Shown here piece by piece: positions 8,173 through 15,374 of a DNA stretch of 64,000 bases. The first letter of the stretch is position 1. Each line of letters starts with the position of its first letter. Both the position numbers and the translations under genes were made by a program. The stretch is taken from assembly GCF_021284745.1 (NCBI RefSeq), contig NZ_CP089925.1, positions 2,293,001 to 2,357,000 of the forward strand. Reading direction: 5' to 3'. The notes beneath the pieces are model-generated. The model saw only the letters and a list, made by a program, of their open reading frames with translations. It ran no database searches and was not told the DNA's origin. This DNA is from Lysobacter sp. KIS68-7. Lineage in GTDB: Bacteria > Pseudomonadota > Gammaproteobacteria > Xanthomonadales > Xanthomonadaceae.

Positions 8173-9798
8173 ATGCTGGGTCGTTACGGGTTGTACATCG
8201 CAAGCATCGTGCTGACCGTGCTGTTCGGCGCGCTCACGCTGTACAACTTGCAGTGGGAGTGGGGCCTGGCGATCGCCGGCCTGTTGGTGGTGGTGGGCAC
8301 CATCGACCTGCTGCAGCACAAGAGCACGCTGCGCCGCAATTACCCGATCCTCGCGCACTTCCGGTATGGCCTGGAGGCCATCGGCCCGGAGATGCGCCAG
8401 TACTTCGTGGAGAGCGACATCGCGGAAACGCCGTTCTCGCGCCAGGAGCGCGCGCTCGTGTACCAGCGCTCCAAGTCGGTGCGCGACACGCGACCCTTCG
8501 GCACGCTCTACGACGTGTACGGCACCGATTACGAGTGGATCAACCATTCGCTGCGGCCGGCGCACATCGAATCGGACGATTTCCGCGTGGACGTGGGCCT
8601 CAAGTGCTCGAAGCCCTATTCGGCGAGCGTGTTCAACATTTCGGCGATGAGCTGGGGCGCGTTGTCGGCGGCGGCGATCCGCGCATTGAACGAAGGCGCA
8701 CGGCGCGGGCACTTCTACCACGACACGGGCGAGGGCTCGCTGTCGCCGTACCACCTGGAGAACGGCGGCGACATCGTGTGGGAAATCGGTTCGGGCTACT
8801 TCGGTTGCCGCACGGCCGATGGCAAGTTCGACGCAGACAAGTTCACAGCGCAGGCCGCGCGCGAACAGGTGCGCATGATCGAGGTGAAGCTCTCGCAGGG
8901 CGCCAAGCCCGGCCACGGCGGCGTGCTGCCCGGCGCGAAGGTCACCGAGGAAATCGCGCAGGTGCGCGGCGTGCAGGCGGGCGTGGATTGCGTTTCGCCC
9001 GCGGCGCACACGGCTTTCACCACGCCGATCGAGTTGCTGCAGTTCGTGGCGCGTTTGCGCGAGTTGAGCGGCGGCAAGCCCACCGGGTTCAAGCTCGCCA
9101 TCGGGCATCCGTGGGAATGGTTCGGCATCGCCAAGGCGATGCATGAAACGCAACTGTGGCCGGACTTCATCGTGGTGGACGGCGCGGAAGGCGGCACGGG
9201 CGCGGCTCCCGCGGAGTTCATCGACCACGTGGGCGTGCCCATGCACGAAGCGCTGATGCTGGTGCACAACACGCTGGTGGGCTTGAACCTGCGCGAGCAC
9301 ATCGCGATCGGTGCGGCCGGCAAGATCGTGAGCGCGTTCGATATCGCCAGGACGATGGCGATGGGCGCGGACTGGTGCAACGCGGCGCGCGGCTACATGT
9401 TTGCACTCGGGTGCATCCAATCCTTGTCGTGCCACACGGATCGCTGCCCGACCGGAATCGCCACGCAGGACCCGGCGCGTTGGAAGAGCCTGGACGTGCC
9501 CGACAAGGCCACGCGCGTGCATCAGTTCCACGACAACACCTTGCACGCGTTGCGCGACCTGTTGTGCGCGGCGGGGCTGGAGCATCCGCGCGAGCTGGGG
9601 CCCGAACACATCCTGCGCCGCATTTCGCCGACGGAAGTGCGCTCGCTCGCGGCGATCTATCGGTTCCTGGCGCCGGGCGAGTTGCTGCACAAGGTGCCGG
9701 AGCACGCGGTGTTCAAGACGTTCTGGGCGGATGCGAGCGCGCAGTCGTTCACGCCACCGGACAAGGTGAAGGCGTTGCGGGTGGGGAAGACGGTTTGA
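8173..9798 (+). CDS. Membrane-anchored FMN-binding glutamate synthase-like protein
   Basis: 541 aa. Two N-terminal membrane helices (about 5-25 and 30-48) precede a GltB-type FMN-binding synthase domain (about 140-490). Conserved pieces include ISAMSWGALS, HDTGEGSLSPYH, VDGAEGGTGAAP and the Fe-S motif CIQSLSCHTDRCP (Cys414, Cys420, Cys425), which in glutamate synthase holds a [3Fe-4S] cluster. It lacks the glutaminase and GXGXG domains of full GltB, so it is unlikely to make glutamate alone; the physiological substrate of this stand-alone family is unknown. AAGGAG precedes ATG 8173. It lies 17 nt after the dehydrogenase and converges on the next gene with a 4-nt gap. Confidence 0.85.
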   Translation: MLGRYGLYIASIVLTVLFGALTLYNLQWEWGLAIAGLLVVVGTIDLLQHKSTLRRNYPILAHFRYGLEAIGPEMRQYFVESDIAETPFSRQERALVYQRSKSVRDTRPFGTLYDVYGTDYEWINHSLRPAHIESDDFRVDVGLKCSKPYSASVFNISAMSWGALSAAAIRALNEGARRGHFYHDTGEGSLSPYHLENGGDIVWEIGSGYFGCRTADGKFDADKFTAQAAREQVRMIEVKLSQGAKPGHGGVLPGAKVTEEIAQVRGVQAGVDCVSPAAHTAFTTPIELLQFVARLRELSGGKPTGFKLAIGHPWEWFGIAKAMHETQLWPDFIVVDGAEGGTGAAPAEFIDHVGVPMHEALMLVHNTLVGLNLREHIAIGAAGKIVSAFDIARTMAMGADWCNAARGYMFALGCIQSLSCHTDRCPTGIATQDPARWKSLDVPDKATRVHQFHDNTLHALRDLLCAAGLEHPRELGPEHILRRISPTEVRSLAAIYRFLAPGELLHKVPEHAVFKTFWADASAQSFTPPDKVKALRVGKTV

Positions 9799-9802
9799 CG
9801 CC

Positions 9803-10369
9803 TCAAACGCCAGGCGGATCCGGCTTGAGATAAACGACCAGGCAAACGCCGCACAGCCCGATCGCCGCGATCGGCGACCACAACGCCACACCCGTCGCCA
9901 ACACGAACAACCCCAACGTAAACGTGGCCCGCCAGCGCATCCTGCGCTGGACGTGCGTTTGCGCGACGCCCGGGCGGATCAACTCGACGATCAGCCCGAG
10001 GTAGGTCGCGTTGACCAGCATGAACACCGCGGCATAGAACGACACCGCCGCCGGCGCCAGCTTGCTCACCGCCATCCACGCCGTCGACAGCGGCACCAAC
10101 GACATCCCGAACAAGTGCGCGAAGTTGGTCCACAGCAGGCGCGGCGTGGCCTCCTGCGCGTAGCGCATCAGGTAATGGTGGTTCATCCACACGATGGCGA
10201 TGAACAGATAGCTCATGCCATAGCTCACCCATGACGGCCACAGTGCGAGCAAGGCGGAGTAGGTGGGTTCGGCGGGTGGTCGCAGCTCCAGCACGAGCAC
10301 CGTGATCAGGACGGCGAAGACGCCGTCGGAAAAGAGCATCAGGCGTTCGGGAGTGGCTTTGCGGAGCAT
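9803..10369 (-). CDS. TMEM175/DUF1211 family potassium channel-like membrane protein
   Basis: 188 aa, hydrophobic throughout with about six membrane segments. The N-terminal signature FSDGVFAVLITVLVLELR is the FSDGVFA motif of the TMEM175 family, whose first helix lines a potassium-leak pore. Bacterial members carry one six-helix repeat and assemble as tetramers; this length fits one repeat. The start is at CAT 10367-10369, with a GGGGAAG purine run upstream on the coding strand. It is convergent with the glutamate synthase-like gene and divergent from the peptidase gene. Confidence 0.85.
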   Translation of the reverse strand: MLRKATPERLMLFSDGVFAVLITVLVLELRPPAEPTYSALLALWPSWVSYGMSYLFIAIVWMNHHYLMRYAQEATPRLLWTNFAHLFGMSLVPLSTAWMAVSKLAPAAVSFYAAVFMLVNATYLGLIVELIRPGVAQTHVQRRMRWRATFTLGLFVLATGVALWSPIAAIGLCGVCLVVYLKPDPPGV

Positions 10370-10405
10370 GGTGGGGGCTTCCCCTTCGCCATTCGCTACG
10401 GCACG

Positions 10406-10434
10406 TTACCGTGGCGCAGGAGTTTACGCATAAT
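10406..10434 (+). promoter_or_regulatory. Possible sigma70-type promoter for the M28 peptidase gene
   Basis: A -10-like CATAAT (10429-10434, 5/6) lies 17 nt after a weak -35-like TTACCG (10406-10411). It is in the divergent intergenic region, 43 nt before the peptidase start. Only the -10 is convincing. Confidence 0.3.
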
Positions 10435-10477
10435 CGACCGGCGCACGCCCTCCGGCGTGCCGTGCTTCGGAGACGCC

Positions 10478-12316
10478 ATGCGCCTGTCCGTCCTGTCCTG
10501 CCTCGGCTTCGCCTTCCTCGTTCCGTTCGCTTCGTCTGCTTCACCAGCGAGCGCGCTTCCGCTTCCGGACAAGGACGTCGCTGCGCTCGCACGCGAGGTC
10601 AATGGCGAGATCGCCATGCAGACCCTCGAAGGCATCGTGCAGCAGCATCGTGAGCGTGGCTCGCGCGGCTTCCACACGTCGGCGGAATGGGTGGCCAGTC
10701 GCGCGCGGTCGTTCGGGCTGGCGGATGTCGAGATCCTCCAGTTCCCCGCCGACGGTACGAAGTTCTACGGCACGCAACGCTCGCGCCCGGCCTGGGATGC
10801 GGACAAGGGGGAACTGACCGAAGTCCGCGACGGCAGTGAGGCGACGATCGCCAGCTACGCCGCGGTGACCATGGTGCTCGCCGAGGACAGCGAATCGGCG
10901 GACGTGACCGCGCCGCTCATCGACGTCGGCGCCGGTAGCAGCGAGGCCGATTACGCGGGCAAGGACGTGAAGGGCAAGCTCGTGCTGGTGTCGGCCTCGC
11001 CCGGGGAAGTGCAGGATCTGGCGATCGGCAGGTTCGGCGCGGCGGGCATCCTTAGCTATCAGCAGAACCAGCCGAACGGCTGGTCAGGCGACAACCTCGA
11101 ACAGATTCGCTGGGGCCATCTCGACACCTTCTCGGCGCATCCGACCTTCGCCTTCATGCTCTCGATGAAACAAGCGAATGCCTTGAAGGCGCGTCTTGCC
11201 GCCGGCGAAACCATCCGGCTGCATGCTTCGGTGAAAGCCGGACAACACAACGGTCCCTACGAAGTGGTGACGGCCACGATTCCAGGCGCCGATCCGCGCC
11301 TGAAAGACGAGGAAATCGCCTTCACTTGCCACCTGGACCATCCCAAGCCCGGCGCCAACGACAACGCCAGTGGCTGCTCGACCATCCTGGAAGTCGGCCG
11401 CACGCTGCAGAAGTTAATCGCCGAGGGTGCGCTTGCACGACCGGCGCGCACGATCCGCTTCATCTGGGGACCCGAGGTGGAGGGCACCGTGACCTTGCTC
11501 AACGCGCGTCCGGATTTCGCCCGTCGCATCAAGGCCGTGGTGCACATGGATATGGTCGGCGGCGGGCCGCAGACACAAGCGGTGTTCCATGTCACGCGCG
11601 GGCCGGCGAGCCTGCCGTCCTTCATCCACGACGTTGCGTGGGACTTCGCGCAATGGGTCAACGCGCAAAGCTACGACTTCGCCGCGACCGGCAAGGCGCA
11701 GTTCCCGATGCTCGCGCCTTCGGGCGGCAAGGCGCCTTTGCGCGCGGAGGATTCGCCCTTTTCGTTGGGGAGCGACCACGAGGTCTACCAGGATTCCAGC
11801 TTCGCGATTCCGGCGGTCTATCTCAACGACTGGCCCGATCGCTACATCCACACCACGCTGGATACCGCGGCGAACATCGACCCGACCAAGCTGGGTCGCG
11901 TGGCCTTCATCGGCGCGGCGACGGGCGTTGCACTCGCGAACGATCCGCGCATCGGTACGACGGCGGCAACGCCCGCGCCGATGCGCGCACCGGGGCCTGC
12001 TTCGAGTGGCGACGGCAAGCGGATCTTCCGACGCAACCCGGAACCGCGGGGGCCACTCGGCGTGTTCGGCTACGACTGGTTCGATGACCACGCAAAGCAG
12101 TTGCACCTGACGCGGCCGAAGCTGCTCGATTTCGAGGGCCTGCACGGTGGCGGCGGCGACTATGCCTATGAAGTGCTGAATTTCGCCGACGGCAAGCGCG
12201 ATGCGCAGCAGATCACGAACGAGGTGTCGGCCGAGTTCGGACCGGTGCCGTTGGCATTGGTGATCGAATACCTGAAGGCGCTGGAGCGGGTGGGCGTGGT
12301 GGGGCAGGTGCGTTAG
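10478..12316 (+). CDS. Exported M28-family zinc aminopeptidase with C-terminal extension
   Basis: 612 aa. Signal peptide MRLSVLSCLGFAFLVPFASSA, a PA-like insert (about 145-205, KGKLVLVSASPGEVQDLA), then an M28 catalytic domain. Zinc-site elements: HLDHPKPGANDNASG (His and bridging Asp, about 283-297), the Glu pair in GPEVEGT, Asp in HMDMVGGG, and the late His in YIHTTLDTAANID. The last ~100 residues form a separate small domain ending in a helical segment (ITNEVSAEFGPVPLALVIEYL) that looks like a PqqD/winged-helix-type module. The ATG at 10478 with GGAG upstream is preferred over the GTG 21 nt earlier. Expected role: periplasmic or secreted peptide trimming. Confidence 0.85.
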   Translation: MRLSVLSCLGFAFLVPFASSASPASALPLPDKDVAALAREVNGEIAMQTLEGIVQQHRERGSRGFHTSAEWVASRARSFGLADVEILQFPADGTKFYGTQRSRPAWDADKGELTEVRDGSEATIASYAAVTMVLAEDSESADVTAPLIDVGAGSSEADYAGKDVKGKLVLVSASPGEVQDLAIGRFGAAGILSYQQNQPNGWSGDNLEQIRWGHLDTFSAHPTFAFMLSMKQANALKARLAAGETIRLHASVKAGQHNGPYEVVTATIPGADPRLKDEEIAFTCHLDHPKPGANDNASGCSTILEVGRTLQKLIAEGALARPARTIRFIWGPEVEGTVTLLNARPDFARRIKAVVHMDMVGGGPQTQAVFHVTRGPASLPSFIHDVAWDFAQWVNAQSYDFAATGKAQFPMLAPSGGKAPLRAEDSPFSLGSDHEVYQDSSFAIPAVYLNDWPDRYIHTTLDTAANIDPTKLGRVAFIGAATGVALANDPRIGTTAATPAPMRAPGPASSGDGKRIFRRNPEPRGPLGVFGYDWFDDHAKQLHLTRPKLLDFEGLHGGGGDYAYEVLNFADGKRDAQQITNEVSAEFGPVPLALVIEYLKALERVGVVGQVR

Positions 12317-12330
12317 GCGTTGCGTGTGCC

Positions 12331-12957
12331 TTACCCGTCAGCAAACAGCGCAAGCGCCTTCCCGATCGCCGGGGCGGGGACTGCAGGCTTCAGGTCATGC
12401 GAGTTCGGCAAGTCCGCCCACAGCTTCGCCCAGGCGGGGTTGTTGCGTACACCGATCATCATGTTGACGCGCGGGTGTTCACCCAGCTCGTCCCGGAACA
12501 CGAAGTAGAGGCGATTGACGCAGCGCGGTCCGTCGGAGGCAACGCATGCGAACGTGAGGGACAGCGCATGGGCGTCCGCGTCCCACTCGTATTGCTTCAG
12601 CGCGCCGACCGCAGCGAAATAGCGTCGGAGGGCGGCCATGTCGTTCATCGAGGTCCCGCTCCCCGGATCATCCAGGAAAGGACCGGCGACGGTCGACGAC
12701 GTTGCAAGGCCGCCGTAGTAGTTGGCCAAATTCGCAAAGGCTTCGGGAGAAGGCGGCGGCGTGTCGTCATGGATCGTCAAATCGTCGACCTTGGCTTGGT
12801 CGTTCGCCGCGACCGCCGACAACAACGCGGCCACGGTGGCCGTGGCGGTGTCGTAGTCCACGTCCCGGCTGAGGTCGATCGCCAGACCGGTGCACGCGGT
12901 GGCGATACAGGCGACTGCGCCTGCAACGGCGAACGAAAGAATGCGCCTGGTCGTCAT
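12331..12957 (-). CDS. Putative lipoprotein of unknown function
   Basis: 208 aa. N-terminus MTTRRILSFAVAGAVACIATAC with a lipobox-like IATAC (Cys22). The mature part is mixed alpha/beta, with conserved-looking Cys (FACVASDGPRCVNRLYF) and no family I can name. The start was chosen at 12957 because it gives the signal sequence and overlaps the stop of the upstream membrane-protein gene (ATGA, 12954-12957), implying translational coupling. It ends 14 nt from the convergent peptidase gene. Its size and fold suggest an NTF2-like or SnoaL-like periplasmic domain, but this is only a guess. Confidence 0.7.
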   Translation of the reverse strand: MTTRRILSFAVAGAVACIATACTGLAIDLSRDVDYDTATATVAALLSAVAANDQAKVDDLTIHDDTPPPSPEAFANLANYYGGLATSSTVAGPFLDDPGSGTSMNDMAALRRYFAAVGALKQYEWDADAHALSLTFACVASDGPRCVNRLYFVFRDELGEHPRVNMMIGVRNNPAWAKLWADLPNSHDLKPAVPAPAIGKALALFADG

Positions 12958-13400
12958 GGCGCCTCTCGCCGGCCCGGATCGCGCGCAGCCTGCACGCGCG
13001 GAAAGTGGCGCATCACGAAGCCCAGGTACACCAACCAGAGCGCGAACCAGGCAACCGCGACGACAAGCAGCTTGATCGTGAAGAGGATCAGGCTCGGCGT
13101 CAGGAATAGCAGCACGCATCCGAGCAGCCAGAAGCGATCGCCGCGGCGCGAGTACTTGGCGCGTTCGGTATCGTCGATGCGGCCGCCCAGCGAGGCGCCG
13201 TAGTAATAGAAGGACGAGAAGGCGAAGGAGAACGTCGCCACGCCCATCGCGATCAAGGCCGCCTGGTACAGGTAGGCGTTGACTTCGCCGCTTGCGTACC
13301 TGGGATACAGGAAGAACACCAAGAACGTGAAGATCGCGATGCTGGAGGCCGCGAGCTGGTACGAGCGATTGACGTTGGCGGCGGCAAGTTCGTCGGTCAT
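12954..13400 (-). CDS. Four-helix integral membrane protein, unknown
   Basis: 148 aa with four hydrophobic segments (about 18-36, 43-65, 95-112, 112-132) and a basic C-terminus. Residues IDDTERAKYSRRGDRFW form a cytoplasmic loop between helices 2 and 3. A GGGAG lies upstream of the start on the coding strand. Its stop overlaps the start of the downstream lipoprotein gene by 4 nt, so the two form a bicistronic unit. I do not recognise the family. Confidence 0.7.
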   Translation of the reverse strand: MTDELAAANVNRSYQLAASSIAIFTFLVFFLYPRYASGEVNAYLYQAALIAMGVATFSFAFSSFYYYGASLGGRIDDTERAKYSRRGDRFWLLGCVLLFLTPSLILFTIKLLVVAVAWFALWLVYLGFVMRHFPRVQAARDPGRREAP

Positions 13401-13441
13401 GGAGCGCTCCCGGGGTCCACGAGTGGGCGAAGATACTCCCT

Positions 13442-13471
13442 TTGATGGAGTGGGTTGCCGGGATGTATAAC
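13442..13471 (+). promoter_or_regulatory. Probable sigma70-type promoter
   Basis: TTGATG (13442-13447, 4/6) and TATAAC (13466-13471, 5/6) are separated by 18 nt. This would start transcription about 13478 and give a ~24-nt leader with GGGGG before ATG 13502. It also argues against the in-frame upstream ATGs, which lie inside the promoter. Confidence 0.5.
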
Positions 13472-13501
13472 CTGACCGCGTCGGTCTACGGGGGTCGGGT
13501 C

Positions 13502-14068
13502 ATGGGGAAGATCATCGTCTTGGTCGCACTGCTTTCGCCGGCGCTGGCCTTTGCCCAGGACGCCCAAGTCGCGGGCGCAGTGCTTCCGTTGCCGGTGCAG
13601 TTGCGCGCCGGTGCCACGGTCGTTCGCCTGAATGACACCAAGCAGCCCGAAGTGCTTCGCGCCGGCACCAACGGCATGGTCTGCATCGCCGACAACCCGA
13701 ACGACGACGAGTTCGACGTGCGCTGCTATCGGGACACCTTCATTCCCGTTGTCTACCGCGGCTTCCAGATCGGCGGCGGGGAGAAGGTCGGCGCGGAAAT
13801 CCAGGCGGGAAAGCTCAGGCTTTCAAAGGAGCCCACCGCGGGATACCGCTGCCTAGGCCCCGCTGCGGGTTATGACGCTGCCCGCAACACGACCGACGCG
13901 CGGATCGAATGCTGGCAATCGCTCCACTTCCCGTATCGCACCGCCGCCGAAGTGGGTTTCCCGGATGAAGCCGACGTGCCGGAGAGCGAGCAGCAAAGCA
14001 CGCCATACGTGATGGCGAGCGGGACGTACTGGTCGCACGTGATGATCCGCCACCCGGGCGGACACTGA
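13502..14068 (+). CDS. Exported protein of unknown function
   Basis: 188 aa. Signal peptide MGKIIVLVALLSPALAFAQ, then a soluble domain with several Cys (MVCIADNP, DVRCYRDTF, YRCLGPAAG, IECWQSLHFPY) that could form two disulfides. No family recognised. ATG 13502 is chosen over upstream in-frame ATGs because it begins the signal peptide, has GGGGG seven nt upstream, and sits just downstream of a plausible promoter. The gene converges on the DUF6522 gene with only 3 nt between the stop codons. Confidence 0.7.
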   Translation: MGKIIVLVALLSPALAFAQDAQVAGAVLPLPVQLRAGATVVRLNDTKQPEVLRAGTNGMVCIADNPNDDEFDVRCYRDTFIPVVYRGFQIGGGEKVGAEIQAGKLRLSKEPTAGYRCLGPAAGYDAARNTTDARIECWQSLHFPYRTAAEVGFPDEADVPESEQQSTPYVMASGTYWSHVMIRHPGGH

Positions 14069-14071
14069 TCA

Positions 14072-14320
14072 TCAAGCAGAAACCACGCGCCCATCCTGGC
14101 CCACGACCAAGCGCGCCTTTCGATCCCCGTAATAAAAGCTCGCCCGATACAGCCCCGCATCCTCCCCGGTGCCGCGTTCGCACAGCACCGTGACCTTGCG
14201 ATCGGCCATCAGTTGCCGAAACGCCGCCACCTCAAGCCCGAGCGCACGAGCGACGACGGCGCCATCGATCTCGATCGAAGCGCTGTCCGCGAGGGCAACA
14301 GGAATCGGCTTGCGCGCCAT
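14072..14320 (-). CDS. DUF6522 family protein
   Basis: 82 aa. The sequence reads from MARKPIPVALADSASIEIDG through ARALGLEVAAFRQLM and ends near RLVVGQDGRVVSA. The segment DRKVTVLCERGTGEDAGLYR followed by ASFYYGDRKARLVV is what I recall of the DUF6522 family. It is soluble, without a signal. The function of the family is unknown; the layout (possible DNA- or cofactor-binding helix plus a beta-hairpin with a GED loop) gives no reaction. Its ATG overlaps the stop of a 50-codon upstream gene (TGATG), so the two are probably co-translated. Confidence 0.75.
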   Translation of the reverse strand: MARKPIPVALADSASIEIDGAVVARALGLEVAAFRQLMADRKVTVLCERGTGEDAGLYRASFYYGDRKARLVVGQDGRVVSA

Positions 14321-14472
14321 CAACCGCCGACGCCGACACCCGCCATGCACTCCGCATCCGGCGTCTCGTAATCGCTGGCGGCGTCGATGACGCGCGTTTC
14401 CCACGTCGTGCCGGCTTCGCATTCGTCTTCGAAGTCGGCGTGGATTTCCGTTGTCATAGGGAACGAAATCAT
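14320..14472 (-). CDS. Small acidic protein coupled to DUF6522
   Basis: 50 aa from ATG 14472: starts MISFPMTTEIHADFEDECEA and ends CMAGVGVGG. It is strongly acidic, with two Cys. GGAG lies six nt upstream of this ATG on the coding strand; a second in-frame ATG (14457) would give 45 aa. The stop TGA shares bases with the DUF6522 start (TGATG). Coding status rests on the ribosome site, the clean coupling and G/C third positions; no family known. It may be a dedicated partner or a regulator of the downstream gene. Confidence 0.55.
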   Translation of the reverse strand: MISFPMTTEIHADFEDECEAGTTWETRVIDAASDYETPDAECMAGVGVGG

Positions 14473-14570
14473 GGGCATCTCCGGAAGGCAGCATCGTCCG
14501 CCACCGAGCAGCGCGCCTTGACCTCGGTCAACCGAAGGGATGCCAATGAATCAACGACGAGGACCGGCAT

Positions 14571-14690
14571 GCGAGGGCTTATGTCCTCGGAGCAAGGCCA
14601 TGGATGGCCTTGCGCACGGTGCTCTGTCCGCAGGGATGCAGCTACAGCGCACCGGCCGAGGACATGAGCCCTCGCAGGACGGGCCGTCCT
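14571..14690. repeat. Palindromic intergenic repeat element (REP/MITE-like)
   Basis: This occupies the gene-free stretch 14473-14783. Outer arms GCGAGGGCTTATGTCCTCGG (14571-14590) and CCGAGGACATGAGCCCTCGC (14656-14675) are inverted copies with one mismatch. Between them is a perfect 10-bp hairpin GCAAGGCCAT / ATGGCCTTGC with a GG loop (14592-14613). Just outside is a short palindrome AGGACGGGCCGTCCT (14676-14690). Nested hairpins without an ORF are typical of REP-like or non-autonomous mobile repeats of xanthomonads. No other copy is in this window. Confidence 0.7.
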
Positions 14691-14783
14691 TCCGAAGTGG
14701 ATGCCCGCCTGAAATGGATGCTCACTCCCCCGCCGTTGTGCCATGCTCGCGCCCACCCAACCGACCACCACGAGGGGATCCCC

Positions 14784-14900
14784 ATGGCAAAGGGCCTGGA
14801 CAAGAAGAAAGAGCAGAAAAAGAAGCCGGCGAAGACGCTGAAGGAAAAGCGCGCCGAGAAGAACGAAAAGAAGACGACCCGCGGCTTCGCGCCGACCTGA
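14784..14900 (+). CDS. Lysine-rich micro-protein
   Basis: 38 aa: starts MAKGLDKKKEQKKKPAKTLK and ends KKTTRGFAPT. Sixteen of 38 residues are Lys and several Glu alternate, so a single charged helix is likely. GAGGGGA lies seven nt upstream of ATG 14784, a strong site. A small basic protein of this form could bind nucleic acid or the ribosome, but that is inference from composition alone. It follows the palindromic repeat and precedes the YkgJ gene. Confidence 0.65.
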   Translation: MAKGLDKKKEQKKKPAKTLKEKRAEKNEKKTTRGFAPT

Positions 14901-15023
14901 GCTCGGCCGCCGTTAACGTCGCACCCACCGCCGGGGCGTAGACTGCCCCGGCACTCGGCAGCGTTCCCCCGCGCCGTGCCCCGAGCCTCCGTGCAGCTCC
15001 CCTCGAAAGGTGCTCGCCCAAGG

Positions 15024-15374
15024 ATGGCCATCGCGCTGCCCAACACCGATCCCTGCGCGGCTTCCACCCAGCACGCCGAAACGCCGGCCCACTGCAGCCG
15101 CTGCGACGCGGTCTGCTGCCGCCTCACCGTCGTGGTGATGCCGGAAGACAAGATCCCCTCGCACCTGACCGAAGAACGCGAAGGCCTCACGGTCATGGCC
15201 CGCGACGAAGAAGGCTGGTGCATCGCCCTCGACGGCGCACGCATGTGCTGCTCGATCTACGACAGCCGCCCGGCCGTGTGCCGCCGCTTCAAGATGGATG
15301 GGCCCTACTGCCGCAGCATCCGCGAGGATTACGCGCAGCGGCGCGCGATCGGCATCGAACTCGTCATGTACTGA
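15024..15374 (+). CDS. YkgJ-type cysteine-cluster (CxxC...CC) protein
   Basis: 116 aa. Cys layout [11 protein letters not shown] near residue 30 and [16 protein letters not shown] near residue 75, plus a late Cys (GPYCRSI). This is the zinc- or iron-binding cysteine-cluster family (YkgJ/UPF0153), whose members may bind a metal or Fe-S cluster. It is cytoplasmic with no signal. ATG 15024 is used; an in-frame start at 14976 would add 16 residues unlike the family. Its last 11 nt overlap the 3' end of the opposing histidine kinase gene. Confidence 0.75.
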   Translation: MAIALPNTDPCAASTQHAETPAHCSRCDAVCCRLTVVVMPEDKIPSHLTEEREGLTVMARDEEGWCIALDGARMCCSIYDSRPAVCRRFKMDGPYCRSIREDYAQRRAIGIELVMY

